Source: Mycobacterium sp.
Lineage (GTDB): Bacteria; Actinomycetota; Actinomycetes; Mycobacteriales; Mycobacteriaceae
Assembly (NCBI GenBank): GCA_031292695.1
Contig: JARLGS010001006.1
Coordinates: forward strand, 1 to 36,055
DNA: 36,055 nt
Reading direction: 5' to 3'
Made by a program: the position numbers and the translations under genes. The notes under the pieces were generated by a model. It was given only the letters and a program-made list of their open reading frames with translations, did not search any database and was not told where the DNA came from. The number at the start of each line of letters is the position of its first letter. The first letter of the stretch is position 1. This document shows positions 1 through 9,229 of the stretch, piece by piece.

Positions 1-1
1 A

Positions 2-553
2 CTCCGTCGCCAGGCCACTGATTCGGTCACCGCAGCGGCTCCCCCTGCAGCAGTCGCGCCGCGCCGCGGATCGTTGCGTTGGCGCCCGATCGCGGTCGGC
101 GTCGCCGCGCTGGCCTGCTGCACCCTCCTCGGCATCGGCGCGGCCCTGAGCTGGAATCACCATGTGGCACAGACACACCGGCAGCAGCAACAGCGAGCGG
201 CGGCCGCGGCCCGGCAGGGTGTCATCGACGTGATGTCGCTGAACTTCGTCAACGCCGAAGACGACATGAGACGCGTCATGGACAATGCCACCGGCAGGTT
301 CAAAGAGGAGTTCCAGGGCCAGCAATTCATTCTCGTCAGGCAGCTCATCGACGCCAAGGTGGTCACGCACGTCGACGTGACCGGAGTTGCGGTCCAGTCG
401 GCCTCTGACGACTCCGCCGTGGTGCTCGTCGCGACGACGTCTCAGGCAGCCAACACCAAGGACCCGCATCCGGCACCGAAGAGATTCCGGCTGGTCGTCA
501 CACTGACCAAGGACCAGGGCCGCCTGAAGATTTCGCAGCTCGACTACGTCTGA
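2..553 (+). CDS. Mce-associated membrane protein, 5' end cut by window edge
   Basis: The frame is open to the first base of the window, so the N-terminus is missing; a TTG at 74 is possible as a start, but the upstream Ala/Pro-rich codons look like the usual cytoplasmic tail. A single hydrophobic segment (PIAVGVAALACCTLLGIGAA) is followed by a periplasmic region with an ARQGVIDVMS stretch and a DNATGRFKEEF motif, which is typical of the Mce-associated (Mas) proteins that flank mce operons. Those proteins are thought to stabilise or assist the Mce lipid importer in the envelope. Here the gene lies on the strand opposite to the mce operon and converges on it, whereas mas genes usually follow mceF on the same strand. 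The family call is from motif memory. Confidence 0.75.
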   Translation, partial: LRRQATDSVTAAAPPAAVAPRRGSLRWRPIAVGVAALACCTLLGIGAALSWNHHVAQTHRQQQQRAAAAARQGVIDVMSLNFVNAEDDMRRVMDNATGRFKEEFQGQQFILVRQLIDAKVVTHVDVTGVAVQSASDDSAVVLVATTSQAANTKDPHPAPKRFRLVVTLTKDQGRLKISQLDYV

Positions 554-605
554 GCGCCGACGAGGGAATACTGCGGATCCTGTCTGCCGCATTGGCGGTA
601 CTGAT

Positions 606-624
606 ATTCTCCGTACGCGAGAAT
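606..624. promoter_or_regulatory. Inverted repeat ATTCTC-N7-GAGAAT
   Basis: Two perfect 6-base arms are separated by cgtacgc, 28 bases before the start of the secreted-protein gene. The half-sites are the same hexamers found in the operator-like palindromes at 13903, 14058, 20038 and 20163, but here they are in the opposite relative orientation and farther apart. It could be a regulator site or a short mRNA hairpin in the leader. Confidence 0.4.
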
Positions 625-651
625 GCAACTATCATCTCGGAGGAGCGCAGC

Positions 652-1179
652 ATGCCAGGCCTTACGTTGAGCATGAAGGCGACAGTCGGCTCGCTCCTCA
701 CCACCGCCATCACACTTTCGGGTGCGGCGCCTGCCCTCGCCGATGAAGACCCCAGCCTCTGGGGCATCAACGGCACGTTCGCCACCTCATCCAACGGCGC
801 GTTCGCCAAACTCAACGAGCGCTATGAGGCCCAACCCGGTGGCCAGGCCACCTGGGTCATCTCCACCAAATGCGTGGGACCGGCCGATTGCACCGGGACA
901 GTCAAGAGCAGTGACGGGTGGGCTGCGCCGATCTACACCACCGACGGCATCTTCTTCGTCAAGCGGTCGGTGCCCAACTGGCGGTACTGCGATGACGGGA
1001 CCCCGATCCCGGGCTTGCAGGAGTACAAGATCTATCCGGTCGGCCCCGATGGACACCTCGCCGACGTATCCGACGAGTACACCGGCGAAGACCACACCAC
1101 CGGCCCCAGTGGGTCCTGCGGCCGCAATCAGTGGCCGGTCGTCCGGATGCCGTTCTACATGAAGAAGATCTCCGGCTAG
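652..1179 (+). CDS. Small secreted protein of unknown function
   Basis: The product has 175 residues. The ATG at 652 was chosen because a clear Shine-Dalgarno (ggagga, 639-644) precedes it; an in-frame ATG at 592 has none. The N-terminus is a standard signal peptide: a hydrophobic core, then a predicted cut after APALA near residue 33. The mature part is rich in Gly, Trp and Tyr and has four cysteines (in STKC, ADC, RYC and GSC), consistent with two disulfides in an exported protein. I recognise the general look of a mycobacterial secreted protein (WGINGTF near the mature N-terminus) but cannot assign a function. It converges on mceF, with only 27 bases between the two stop codons. Confidence 0.75.
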   Translation: MPGLTLSMKATVGSLLTTAITLSGAAPALADEDPSLWGINGTFATSSNGAFAKLNERYEAQPGGQATWVISTKCVGPADCTGTVKSSDGWAAPIYTTDGIFFVKRSVPNWRYCDDGTPIPGLQEYKIYPVGPDGHLADVSDEYTGEDHTTGPSGSCGRNQWPVVRMPFYMKKISG

Positions 1180-1209
1180 CCACGCCCGCATTTCATCGGG
1201 TCGGCGCTA
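1177..1209. terminator. Possible hairpin at the convergent junction
   Basis: TAGC (1177-1180) can pair with GCTA (1206-1209) and CCCG (1185-1188) with CGGG (1197-1200) around an 8-base loop. It overlaps the stop codons of both converging genes. The stem is broken by an internal loop and there is no T-tract, so this is weak. Confidence 0.25.
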
Positions 1210-2949
1210 TGACGCCATCATCTGCCGCCACGACGTCGCCGGCTTCACCAGGTCGGTCTGCTCGTACAGCTTGCCGTCACTGCCCAGGTACTGACCGCTG
1301 CGCGGGTCATAACGGGCGATCATCACCGACGGACCCGACGAGGATCCGTTGAACGCGCTGGGTGCGGCCTGTGGTGCCGAATTGCCCTGAAGCACAGGAG
1401 CATTGGCTCCGACATCCGGGGGGCCGGGCGCCGCGGTGGGCACGTCGGTCGCCCGTGGCTGCTGGTCCGGCCGGTCCGGGACCATCGGACCCTGCGGCAA
1501 GCCGCTGTCCCCCGGTGCCGGAGCCGGCGCGTCCACGTGCAGTGGCGGGTACGGCAGCAGCGGCCCCGGCGGCATACCCGGGTAGCTGGCAGGTGGCGGT
1601 GCGGGCTCCGGCGGCGCTTGCGGCCGGTCTGCCACTCCGGCCGGCAGCGGCGAGCCCTCGATCGGCCCGTAGATGTTGTCGTCCGGCCGCGCCCGCGAAT
1701 CCGGACGCACGCCTTGGGCGATCAGATTCGGGTCGATCGGGTACGGACCCAGGGCGTGCTGGCGCTGCGCCAATGGCTGGTAACCGTTTGGGTCGTTACA
1801 CAATTCGACCGTCGGCGCCCGTTTGCCCGGGTTATCCATGCACGGGTAGTTGCGCGCACCGCGCACCGCGATCGGCGAGTCCTGCGGCAACTTGCAGTAC
1901 AAGTTGTCGGGAGTATCGGCGGGGCCCAGGTCAGCCGGAGACCGCCAAGCCGACGGCGGCAGGAAGCCGACTGTGCACGACGGCGGGTCACCGAGACCAA
2001 GCGAGAACTCACCGTTGGGCAGGCCGGTCGGATTGTTGACCGGCGCATAGGTTTCGATCTGCGACACGAACGGCGGCAACAGCACCAACAGCTGTTCGAG
2101 CGACGCGTGCCAGGTGACCCCGATCTGGCCGATGGTGCTCAAATTCGCCAGCAGGATCGGCAGGGTCGGCTTGATCTGCTGCAGCAGCTTCGATGTTTCC
2201 TGCGCGAAGCCCGGTCCGTTGTGCAGGATCGAGCGGAATTGCGAGTCGTCATTGGCCATCGTGCCGGTGATCCCAGCCAGGTTGGCCGCCCAGGACCGGA
2301 TGCCGTCGGCGTTCTGGGCCTGCGCATCGAGGAACGGCCCCGAGTCGTCGACCAGCTTGCGCATCTGATCGGACACTCCGTTGGCATCCTTGGTCAGCTT
2401 CGACGCCGAGTCCAGCAGGGACCCGAAGTCGTAGCCCGTGCCGTTGAACGCCGTGTAGGACTCGTCGAGCAGCTTGGCCAGCTTGTCGCCCGGAATCGTG
2501 TCGACCATGGCGCCGAGCTTGTCCAGCATCGGCCCCACCGGCTGCGGGATGGTGGTATCGGCCAGCGGGATCGTCGCGCCATCCTGCAGATAGGGCCCGG
2601 AGTTGTTCTTGGGCATCAGATCCACATACTGCTCACCGACCGCCGACATGCTGCGGACCTGGGCCTGCAGCGCGGCCGGGATCTTCGGTGAGGGGTCCAG
2701 TGACAGGGTTGCGTCGGCGCCGGTCGGTGTCAGCTTGACGTCGGTGACCCGGCCGATCTGCAACCCGCGGTAGGTGACGTTGCTGAAGCGGTACAGCCCA
2801 CCGGTGGCCGGCAGCTGCACCTTCACCGTCAGTCGGTCAAGCCCCAGCAGCGTAGGTATCTGCATGTAGGCAAACAGCATCACCGCCACGCCGATGATCG
2901 ACGCAATGGTGAAGACGATCAGCTGTATCCGCACGAATCGGGTGAGCAT
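1207..2949 (-). CDS. mceF: Mce family protein, MceF subunit
   Basis: The protein has 580 residues. One N-terminal membrane anchor (about residues 9-29) is followed by an MlaD/MCE domain (about 39-117, with YRGLQIGRVTDVKLTP), then a long helical region, and from about residue 395 a Pro-rich tail ending in a YDPRSGQYLGSDGKLY segment seen in many F-subunits. Mce subunits are thought to form the periplasmic substrate channel of a YrbE-driven lipid importer. The start is the ATG at 2949 because it overlaps the mceE stop (ATGA); a longer open frame upstream reads through mceE in another frame and is not real. It is the last gene of the operon. The tail is longer than in many F-subunits. Confidence 0.92.
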   Translation of the reverse strand: MLTRFVRIQLIVFTIASIIGVAVMLFAYMQIPTLLGLDRLTVKVQLPATGGLYRFSNVTYRGLQIGRVTDVKLTPTGADATLSLDPSPKIPAALQAQVRSMSAVGEQYVDLMPKNNSGPYLQDGATIPLADTTIPQPVGPMLDKLGAMVDTIPGDKLAKLLDESYTAFNGTGYDFGSLLDSASKLTKDANGVSDQMRKLVDDSGPFLDAQAQNADGIRSWAANLAGITGTMANDDSQFRSILHNGPGFAQETSKLLQQIKPTLPILLANLSTIGQIGVTWHASLEQLLVLLPPFVSQIETYAPVNNPTGLPNGEFSLGLGDPPSCTVGFLPPSAWRSPADLGPADTPDNLYCKLPQDSPIAVRGARNYPCMDNPGKRAPTVELCNDPNGYQPLAQRQHALGPYPIDPNLIAQGVRPDSRARPDDNIYGPIEGSPLPAGVADRPQAPPEPAPPPASYPGMPPGPLLPYPPLHVDAPAPAPGDSGLPQGPMVPDRPDQQPRATDVPTAAPGPPDVGANAPVLQGNSAPQAAPSAFNGSSSGPSVMIARYDPRSGQYLGSDGKLYEQTDLVKPATSWRQMMAS

Positions 2950-4304
2950 CAGTTGCCTCCGTTCGGCGCCGCCGGCGCGGCACCGTACGGTCCGGCGAAC
3001 ACCTGGTTCTGTCCGGGCGGCGGAGCGGTCTGCACCGGACCGCCGGCCGTGTCCGCCTGCGGAACCACCGGCAGGATCGGGCCGACGCCGGAGGTCACGG
3101 CAGGTGGCGGCGCCCACGGCGGCTGCGGTGAGCTCGGCACGAAATTGCCCGGCGGCGGTGGGTTGATCCCGGTCTTGAGCGGATCGTAGGTGTAGTTCAG
3201 GTACGACGGATCACCCGGCGCCGGCACCAGTTCCGTGCCCTCCTGTCCCCACCGGGTACCCAGCATGAGGCTGTGCTTGAGGCGTGGGATGGTCAGGTCG
3301 ATGACGGCGAACAGGTTGTAGTAGTCACCGCGGATCGCCCGGTCGATGAAGCTGCCGGTGAACGGGAAGTGCGGCAGGTACTCGAGCACCGTGTCGACGT
3401 CGGGGCCGAGCGCCGTGAAGGCCGCCAGCGCCGGCGTGATGTTCTTCAGGTTGGTCACCAGATCGGCCTTCGAGTCGGTGACCAACTGAGTCGCCACGCT
3501 GCTGAACTTGCCGAGTTTGGTCAGTGCGGTGGTCAGCTGCGGCCGCTGTTTGATCAGCACGTCCAACGCCGGCGGGATCTTGTTCAGTGCGGCGGTGAGC
3601 ACGTCGCGTTGACCGGCGAATGTCGACGCCAATCGGTTCAGCGCCTGGATCGAGTTGACGATGTCGTCGCGTTGGTCATCAAGGGTGCCGACGAAATCGT
3701 TCAACCGGGTCAGCAGATCACGGAATTGGGCCTCGTGACCGTTCAGCGCGCTACTGAAGTTGTGGATCACGTCCCCGATCTGGCCCAGCCCGCCGCCGTT
3801 GACCACGGCCGCCAACGACGACAATGTGCGCTCGGTGGTCGGGTAGGTCGACGCGTCGTTCAACGGGATCGTCGCGCCGGGAGCCAGTGCGCCGCTTGGA
3901 TTCTGGCCCAGCGGCGGGTCCAACGCCAGGTGCATCGAGCCGAGCAAGCTGGTCTGGCCGACGCGCGCCACCGCATTGGCCGGGACCGTTATGCCCGGTT
4001 TCACCGAGAACTCGATATCCGCATGCCAGTTCTTTGCCGTCATGCTACGCACGCTGCCCACCACGACGTCGTTCATCATGACCGGCGAATTCGGTTCCAG
4101 CGTAGCCACATTCGCGATCTGTACGTGGTAGACCGTCGAGCCCGACCCGCGGCCGACCGCGCCGGGCAGGGGCAGCGAGTTCACCCCCTGGAAGGCACAG
4201 CCGGTCGCGGTCAGCATGACCGCGGCGCCAGCCGCCAGCGTCGCCTTCGCTGTCCGCCCTGCACGGGAACAGCGTTGTGCACCAGCGGCTTTCACAACCC
4301 TCAT
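2949..4304 (-). CDS. mceE: Mce family lipoprotein, MceE subunit
   Basis: The protein has 451 residues. It starts with a signal peptide ending in a lipobox-like LTATGC, with the lipidated cysteine at residue 36; the -3 position is Ala rather than the usual Leu, so the lipobox is slightly atypical. An MlaD domain follows (about residues 57-135, PVMMNDVVVGSVRSM), then a helical region with several QR and LT repeats, and a Pro/Ala-rich C-terminus from about 375. E-subunits of mce operons (the LprK/LprN type) are lipoproteins of the importer. The start overlaps the mceD stop (ATGA at 4301-4304) and the stop overlaps the mceF start. Confidence 0.92.
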   Translation of the reverse strand: MRVVKAAGAQRCSRAGRTAKATLAAGAAVMLTATGCAFQGVNSLPLPGAVGRGSGSTVYHVQIANVATLEPNSPVMMNDVVVGSVRSMTAKNWHADIEFSVKPGITVPANAVARVGQTSLLGSMHLALDPPLGQNPSGALAPGATIPLNDASTYPTTERTLSSLAAVVNGGGLGQIGDVIHNFSSALNGHEAQFRDLLTRLNDFVGTLDDQRDDIVNSIQALNRLASTFAGQRDVLTAALNKIPPALDVLIKQRPQLTTALTKLGKFSSVATQLVTDSKADLVTNLKNITPALAAFTALGPDVDTVLEYLPHFPFTGSFIDRAIRGDYYNLFAVIDLTIPRLKHSLMLGTRWGQEGTELVPAPGDPSYLNYTYDPLKTGINPPPPGNFVPSSPQPPWAPPPAVTSGVGPILPVVPQADTAGGPVQTAPPPGQNQVFAGPYGAAPAAPNGGN

Positions 4305-5836
4305 GGGCGGGGCGTCCCTTCTGCCGGCGGCGGCGGCGGTGGCGCCGGAGCGTCAGCCATGCCTGGTCCGAGCGGTGTGTCGGTACCGATTGCCCCCACC
4401 GGCGCGGGTGGACCGACTGGAGCCGCCGGAGCTTCAGCCGGCAACGGCGGCGGCGCTCCCTGCGCGGCCGGTCCCGGTGCCGGACCGGCCGGGTTCAGCA
4501 TCGTCCACACCGACGGCGGCAGGTTCGGTCCGGGGTTCGGCAGCGCATTGGGCAGCAACTGGTCGGCTCCCGGCGGAGGCGTGCCTGGCGGCCGACCGGT
4601 GAACGGCGGCACCGCCGGACCCGGGTTGTAGGCCGACAGCGCCGGGTCGGATTCCGGCGGTGTCGGAGACCCACCACCACCGCCCGGCGCCAGTCCCGGC
4701 TCGGAATACACGATGTCCGCAGGGTTGGCCGAGGGCATCAGGTACGGATCGATGCCGAACGGCAGATGGTTGAAGTTGACCAGCCGCAGGGCCGGGCCCA
4801 GGTACTGCGCACACAGCTTCGCGGTCTCCGGTGCGGTGGTGTTCTCCACCGCGCCGATGGCACCACAGATGAAATCGACCGGTGACGACATGTTGTTCAG
4901 CACGAATTGGCCGACCGCGCTGCCCGTCGCCGGGTTGTAGATGTTGTACGCGTTGACGAATTCGTTGGGCGCGACGTGCAGAATGTTCTTCACCTGCATC
5001 TGGTTGTCCACCAGGTTCTGCGTGACGTCGGTCAATCGGCGCACCTGCTCGGCTGTTTGATCCCGAGTGCCGGCGACGAAGTTCTGCACTTCGACGATCG
5101 ATGTCGACAGATCCTTCAGCGCCGCATCGAGATCTGACTTGCTGCCATCGACGACACCGGTGAGCGTCACCAACCGGTTCTGGAACGAGACGATCTGCTG
5201 ATTGCTGTCGCGCAACGCCGTGACGAACGTCTGCAGACTCTTGATGATGTCGACCATGTTCCCGCTGCCGCCCGCCAGCACCCGGGCCGCGCCGGCCATC
5301 TCGGTGATGGTGTCGTGCAGCTTCTGGCCGTTGCCGTCCAACGCATTCGCCGCACTGTCGATCATCCGGGACACCGCGGTGCCCGAAACGCCGCTCTTGG
5401 GTCCCAGGTCGGTGGCCAGCCGGGTCAGTTGGGTCTTGACTTCGTCCCACTCCACCGGAACTGCGGTGCGGTCCAAGGGAATAACCGCGTTGTCGGCCAG
5501 CTTCGGACCGCTGTGCTTATAGGCCGGAGTCAGCTGGACGTACCGGGCCGCCACCAGGTTCTGCGCCACGATCACGGCCTTGGCATCCGCGGGAATCGAG
5601 ACGTCCCGGTCGACGTTGAGAGTCAGCCGGGTCTGGGTGCCCTCCGGCGTGATCGCACCGATCGTGCCCACCTTCACCCCGGCCACGCGGACGTCATCGC
5701 CCGGGTAGATGCCGGTGGCTTCGGTGAACAACGCGCTGATGGTCCTGGGCGCAAAGAACAACTGGCGCACCAGGAATCCACCGCCGATCACCAGCAGCAC
5801 GACCGCCGCGACCGCCACCATCCGTGTTCGCGTCAT
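4301..5836 (-). CDS. mceD: Mce family protein, MceD subunit
   Basis: The protein has 511 residues. An N-terminal membrane anchor (about 7-27) precedes an MlaD domain (about 32-110, with DDVRVAGVKVGTIGAI), a long alpha-helical middle, and a strongly Pro/Gly-rich tail from about residue 395 to the end. The D-subunit position in the operon (third after mceA) and the Pro-rich tail match this class. It acts in the cell envelope as part of the lipid importer. The ATG at 5836 overlaps the mceC stop and the stop overlaps the mceE start, so translation is probably coupled. Confidence 0.92.
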   Translation of the reverse strand: MTRTRMVAVAAVVLLVIGGGFLVRQLFFAPRTISALFTEATGIYPGDDVRVAGVKVGTIGAITPEGTQTRLTLNVDRDVSIPADAKAVIVAQNLVAARYVQLTPAYKHSGPKLADNAVIPLDRTAVPVEWDEVKTQLTRLATDLGPKSGVSGTAVSRMIDSAANALDGNGQKLHDTITEMAGAARVLAGGSGNMVDIIKSLQTFVTALRDSNQQIVSFQNRLVTLTGVVDGSKSDLDAALKDLSTSIVEVQNFVAGTRDQTAEQVRRLTDVTQNLVDNQMQVKNILHVAPNEFVNAYNIYNPATGSAVGQFVLNNMSSPVDFICGAIGAVENTTAPETAKLCAQYLGPALRLVNFNHLPFGIDPYLMPSANPADIVYSEPGLAPGGGGGSPTPPESDPALSAYNPGPAVPPFTGRPPGTPPPGADQLLPNALPNPGPNLPPSVWTMLNPAGPAPGPAAQGAPPPLPAEAPAAPVGPPAPVGAIGTDTPLGPGMADAPAPPPPPPAEGTPRP

Positions 5837-6918
5837 CAGCGCGCCCCCCCGGGAATTCCGTTGTAGGGAAGCGGGAGCTCAGCACGCGGTCCGGCGTTGT
5901 CCGGCGGCTGGCCGGCATGCACGCCACGCCGGAAGCCGAACGCGTAGTCCAAGAACGGTTGCAGGATCTGTGCCGGGTTCAGGTTCGGGACATACGCGTT
6001 GTAATACGGGCCGTTGGCCAGCGTCTCACCTTGCGACAGCATGAATTTGCGCATGTCGGGAAGAATCTTGGTGATGTTGTCGCGGTTCTTCTCCAGCACC
6101 TCGGTCACCCGGTTCAGTCGCTCGAGCGTCGGCGCCAGCTCTTTCTGGTTGTCATGCACCAGACCGGACAGCTGCTTGGACACCGCCGAGGTGTTGGCCA
6201 GCAGGGCGACGATCGCCTCTCGCCGGTCGTTGAGCACGCCGAGCAGGTCATTGGCATCGAGGATCAAGGTGTTCAACTGTCCGCTGCGTTGGGACAACAC
6301 ACTGGTGACATCTGCGGCGCTCTTGAGCAGACTGCCCAGACTTTCGTTGCGGCTGTTGAGCGATCGGGACACCCGGCTCAGCCCGTCGAAGGTGGGACCG
6401 AGCTTCGGCGCGATCTGATCGAGCGTCGACGACAAGGTGTCCAGGGACTGGTTCAGCGAGGCGGTATCGGTGCCGGCCGTATTGCTGGTCAGCTCGCCGA
6501 CCGCATCGGTCAGCGAGTATGGCGACGAGGTCCGCGTAGTGGGGATGACGTCGTTCGGCCGCATGGTGCCCGGGCCGGCCGATTCCAGGGTCAACACGCG
6601 CTCACCGAGCAGCGACCCGGTGCGGATGTGGGCGGTGGTCTGCGAGCCCAATGGGTACTTGCCCTTGGCGGTGAAGGTGACCAGCGCATTTCCGTCCCGC
6701 AGCGCGATGCCTGTGACCGTGCCGATCTTGATGCCGGACATGGTCACCTGATTGCCCTGGGCGATCCCGCCCGCCTCGGTGAACTCGGCCTGGTACCGCA
6801 CGGAGGTGGCCCATTGGCTGATCCGCTCGGGTTGCAGCCCGATGGCAATGACCAGCACCATCAGCGCAACACCGAAGAAGCCGGCCTTGACCAGTTGTGC
6901 GCCACGGTATTTCAACAT
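5836..6918 (-). CDS. mceC: Mce family protein, MceC subunit
   Basis: The protein has 360 residues: a short N-terminus, a membrane anchor at about 12-29, an MlaD domain at about 40-117 (VTMSGIKIGTVTGIAL), and a helical domain with several SL/LN heptad-like stretches up to about residue 300. There is only a short C-terminal tail, unlike MceD and MceF. It is an envelope subunit of the lipid importer. The ATG at 6918 overlaps the mceB stop by ATGA, and the stop overlaps the mceD start in the same way. Confidence 0.92.
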   Translation of the reverse strand: MLKYRGAQLVKAGFFGVALMVLVIAIGLQPERISQWATSVRYQAEFTEAGGIAQGNQVTMSGIKIGTVTGIALRDGNALVTFTAKGKYPLGSQTTAHIRTGSLLGERVLTLESAGPGTMRPNDVIPTTRTSSPYSLTDAVGELTSNTAGTDTASLNQSLDTLSSTLDQIAPKLGPTFDGLSRVSRSLNSRNESLGSLLKSAADVTSVLSQRSGQLNTLILDANDLLGVLNDRREAIVALLANTSAVSKQLSGLVHDNQKELAPTLERLNRVTEVLEKNRDNITKILPDMRKFMLSQGETLANGPYYNAYVPNLNPAQILQPFLDYAFGFRRGVHAGQPPDNAGPRAELPLPYNGIPGGAR

Positions 6919-7943
6919 CAGGGCTCACCGCACCTTCCGCCCTCTTGCTGCAGCATCGGGAACACCGCGGTGCGGACCTGCAGGTCTGACACGCGAATCT
7001 GCAGACCGCAGATGTAGTACATGATCCAGCTGCCGTACGACCCGAGTCGGGCCAGCTTGTGGTAGTACTGCACGTCCTTCTGCAGGCCGCGGTCCAGCAC
7101 CGTCTTGTGGTCATCGAGCAGCGGCGCCAACCGGTTGAGCTCGTCCACCGTCTGCTTCAGTGGCTGCCGCGCCTGGGTCAACAGACTGGTGATCGAGGCG
7201 GTGCCCTGATCCAGTTGGGTGATTGCGGTGCCGATGGGGTCACGATCCTCGGACAGCCCGCTGATCAAGTGCTGCAGCTTGTCGATGGCGCCGGAGAACT
7301 GGTTCCCGTCCTTGGACAGCGTGCCCACCACCTGGTTCAGGTTGTCGATCAGTTGCGAGACCGTCTGCGCGTTGTCCGCCACCGCATTCGAGAACGACGA
7401 GGTCCTGCTGAGCAACGAGTCCAGATTGTCACCCTGGCCCTGGAATATCTGCACCAGGGACGAGGTCAGTGCGTTCACGTCCTGTGGGTTCAGCCCCCGG
7501 ACCACGGGCCGCAACCCGTTGAGCAAGAGATCCAGATCCAGTGCACCTGATGTGCGGTCCTCACCGATGGTCGAACCCGCGGGCAGAATCCGCGACGATC
7601 CCGGTCCGTCCATCAGTTCCAGGAAGCGGTCACCGACCAGGTTCAGATAGCGCACCGCGACCTTGGTGCCCGTGGTCAGCACCACGTCCTTGTCCGCATC
7701 AAAGGTGACCAACACCTTGTGATCCTGTTGCAGCTCAACATCATTGACGGTGCCCACCCGGACGCCCGCCACCCGCACCGAATCGCCGCCCCTGAGCCGG
7801 GACGCATCGGCGAACACCGCGGTGTACTGCGAGGTGGAACCGCTGCGGTACTGGCCGAAGGCCATGAACAGGAAGACCGTCATCAGGACCATGACCGCGG
7901 CGAACACCGAGAACTTGATGAGTGTGGAGTTGGCACGTTTCAT
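6918..7943 (-). CDS. mceB: Mce family protein, MceB subunit
   Basis: The protein has 341 residues. A membrane anchor lies at about 9-29, followed by an MlaD domain at about 36-113 (GDSVRVAGVRVGTVNDV) and a helical region. The C-terminus carries two cysteines, in YYICGLQI and at GGRCGEP, as in other B-subunits. I set the start at the ATG at 7943, which overlaps the mceA stop by ATGA; the open frame extends another 110 codons upstream but only as a shadow of mceA. It is a subunit of the envelope lipid importer. Confidence 0.92.
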   Translation of the reverse strand: MKRANSTLIKFSVFAAVMVLMTVFLFMAFGQYRSGSTSQYTAVFADASRLRGGDSVRVAGVRVGTVNDVELQQDHKVLVTFDADKDVVLTTGTKVAVRYLNLVGDRFLELMDGPGSSRILPAGSTIGEDRTSGALDLDLLLNGLRPVVRGLNPQDVNALTSSLVQIFQGQGDNLDSLLSRTSSFSNAVADNAQTVSQLIDNLNQVVGTLSKDGNQFSGAIDKLQHLISGLSEDRDPIGTAITQLDQGTASITSLLTQARQPLKQTVDELNRLAPLLDDHKTVLDRGLQKDVQYYHKLARLGSYGSWIMYYICGLQIRVSDLQVRTAVFPMLQQEGGRCGEP

Positions 7944-9217
7944 CCGGGCATCCCCGCCTGTGTGGTGTTGCGCGGCGGTCCGTCGATCGGGCCGAACAGG
8001 ATCTGCTTCAGACCGTCGGAGTTGAGCACGATGCCCTGGTTGCCGTAGGCCCACGGGTTGGCATTGGTGTCGGTCACCAGATACTTGGACCGGTTGCCGA
8101 ATCCGATGTACGGCAACCCCATACAGTGCGGACCGCCCTTGGCCGCCACCTTCGGCAGGTTCGACGGATAGCGGTAGCGGTCGACGCCCAGGGTGAACGC
8201 CACGTTGACCACCACGCCGGGATTGAGCTGCGGCGGCTGGTGCGACATGAAGTTCATCCCGGCCAGCGCACACTTGAGACCCGGCGCGTACTCGTTGAGC
8301 AGGTCGGTGGTCGGGGCCAGCAGGTGCAGCACATTGCTGAGCTGCTCACGGTTGCTGCCGAGCACATCGTTGCCCGTGTCCGCCAGCCCAGTCATGTTGA
8401 CCAGGAAACTGTCCAGACTCTCCTGCTCGTCGGTCAGGGTGACACTCATCTTGGTGGCGTTCTTGACCGTGTTGAGCAAGTCAGGTGCGGCGTCGCCGTA
8501 GGCCTGCGAGACCGGCGCCAGCACTTTGATGTCGTGTCCGAAATTGGCCAGGCTCGGGTTCAGTTTGGCCAACAGCGCATCGAAATCGACCATGGACTGG
8601 CCGAATTGCTCGCCGCGGCCGGACACCGCGGTCGACATGGCCGCCAGGGTTTGGTTCAGCTTGGCCGGGTCCAGCTTGTCGAGCACGTTGGTCAGCTGCT
8701 GGAAGACGGTGTTGATCTCGACGGTGACGTGCTCGCCCCGCAGCTCCTGTCCAGCCCGAAGCGGTGTCGACGAAGGGTCGGCCGGGGCCTGCAGGTCAAC
8801 ATATGTCGCGCCGAACACCGTCGAGGACGCGATGTCCGCGCGGACGTTCTCCGGAATCAGATGCATCTGCGACGGGTCCATCGCCAGGTGCAGCGCAGCG
8901 GTGCCGTCGGCCCGCTGCTCGATCGATTCGACCTTGCCGACCTCGATCCCCCGCATCTTGACCTTGGCGTCGGGGTTCATCACCAAACCGGCGCGCTGCG
9001 AAATGAGGGTCACCGGAACCGATTCGGTGAAGCTGCCCGAGAACAGGGCGATCGCCAGCGCGACCACCACACCGATCACCGCAACCGTCGCCAAACCCGC
9101 CAGCGGCCGCCCGTAACTGCTCGCGCCGAAGTGACCGCCACCCTTGGCCGCCACCGGAGCTGCCGTGCTGGCGGTCTCCGATCGGTGGATGGGGCCGGGG
9201 CCCAAATTGCGTGTCAA
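7940..9217 (-). CDS. mceA: Mce family protein, MceA subunit
   Basis: The protein has 425 residues. An unusually long cytoplasmic N-terminus (about 36 residues) precedes the membrane anchor (about 37-60). The MlaD domain spans about 66-145 (AKVKMRGIEVGKVESI), followed by the conserved actinobacterial Mce-A region with FGATYVDL and a helical domain. The start is TTG at 9217, supported by a Shine-Dalgarno (aaaggga) just upstream and by the 12-base gap to the yrbEB stop. It is the first Mce subunit of the importer and a frequent substrate-specificity determinant in this family. Confidence 0.92.
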   Translation of the reverse strand: MTRNLGPGPIHRSETASTAAPVAAKGGGHFGASSYGRPLAGLATVAVIGVVVALAIALFSGSFTESVPVTLISQRAGLVMNPDAKVKMRGIEVGKVESIEQRADGTAALHLAMDPSQMHLIPENVRADIASSTVFGATYVDLQAPADPSSTPLRAGQELRGEHVTVEINTVFQQLTNVLDKLDPAKLNQTLAAMSTAVSGRGEQFGQSMVDFDALLAKLNPSLANFGHDIKVLAPVSQAYGDAAPDLLNTVKNATKMSVTLTDEQESLDSFLVNMTGLADTGNDVLGSNREQLSNVLHLLAPTTDLLNEYAPGLKCALAGMNFMSHQPPQLNPGVVVNVAFTLGVDRYRYPSNLPKVAAKGGPHCMGLPYIGFGNRSKYLVTDTNANPWAYGNQGIVLNSDGLKQILFGPIDGPPRNTTQAGMPG

Positions 9218-9229
9218 CTGGGTCCCTTT

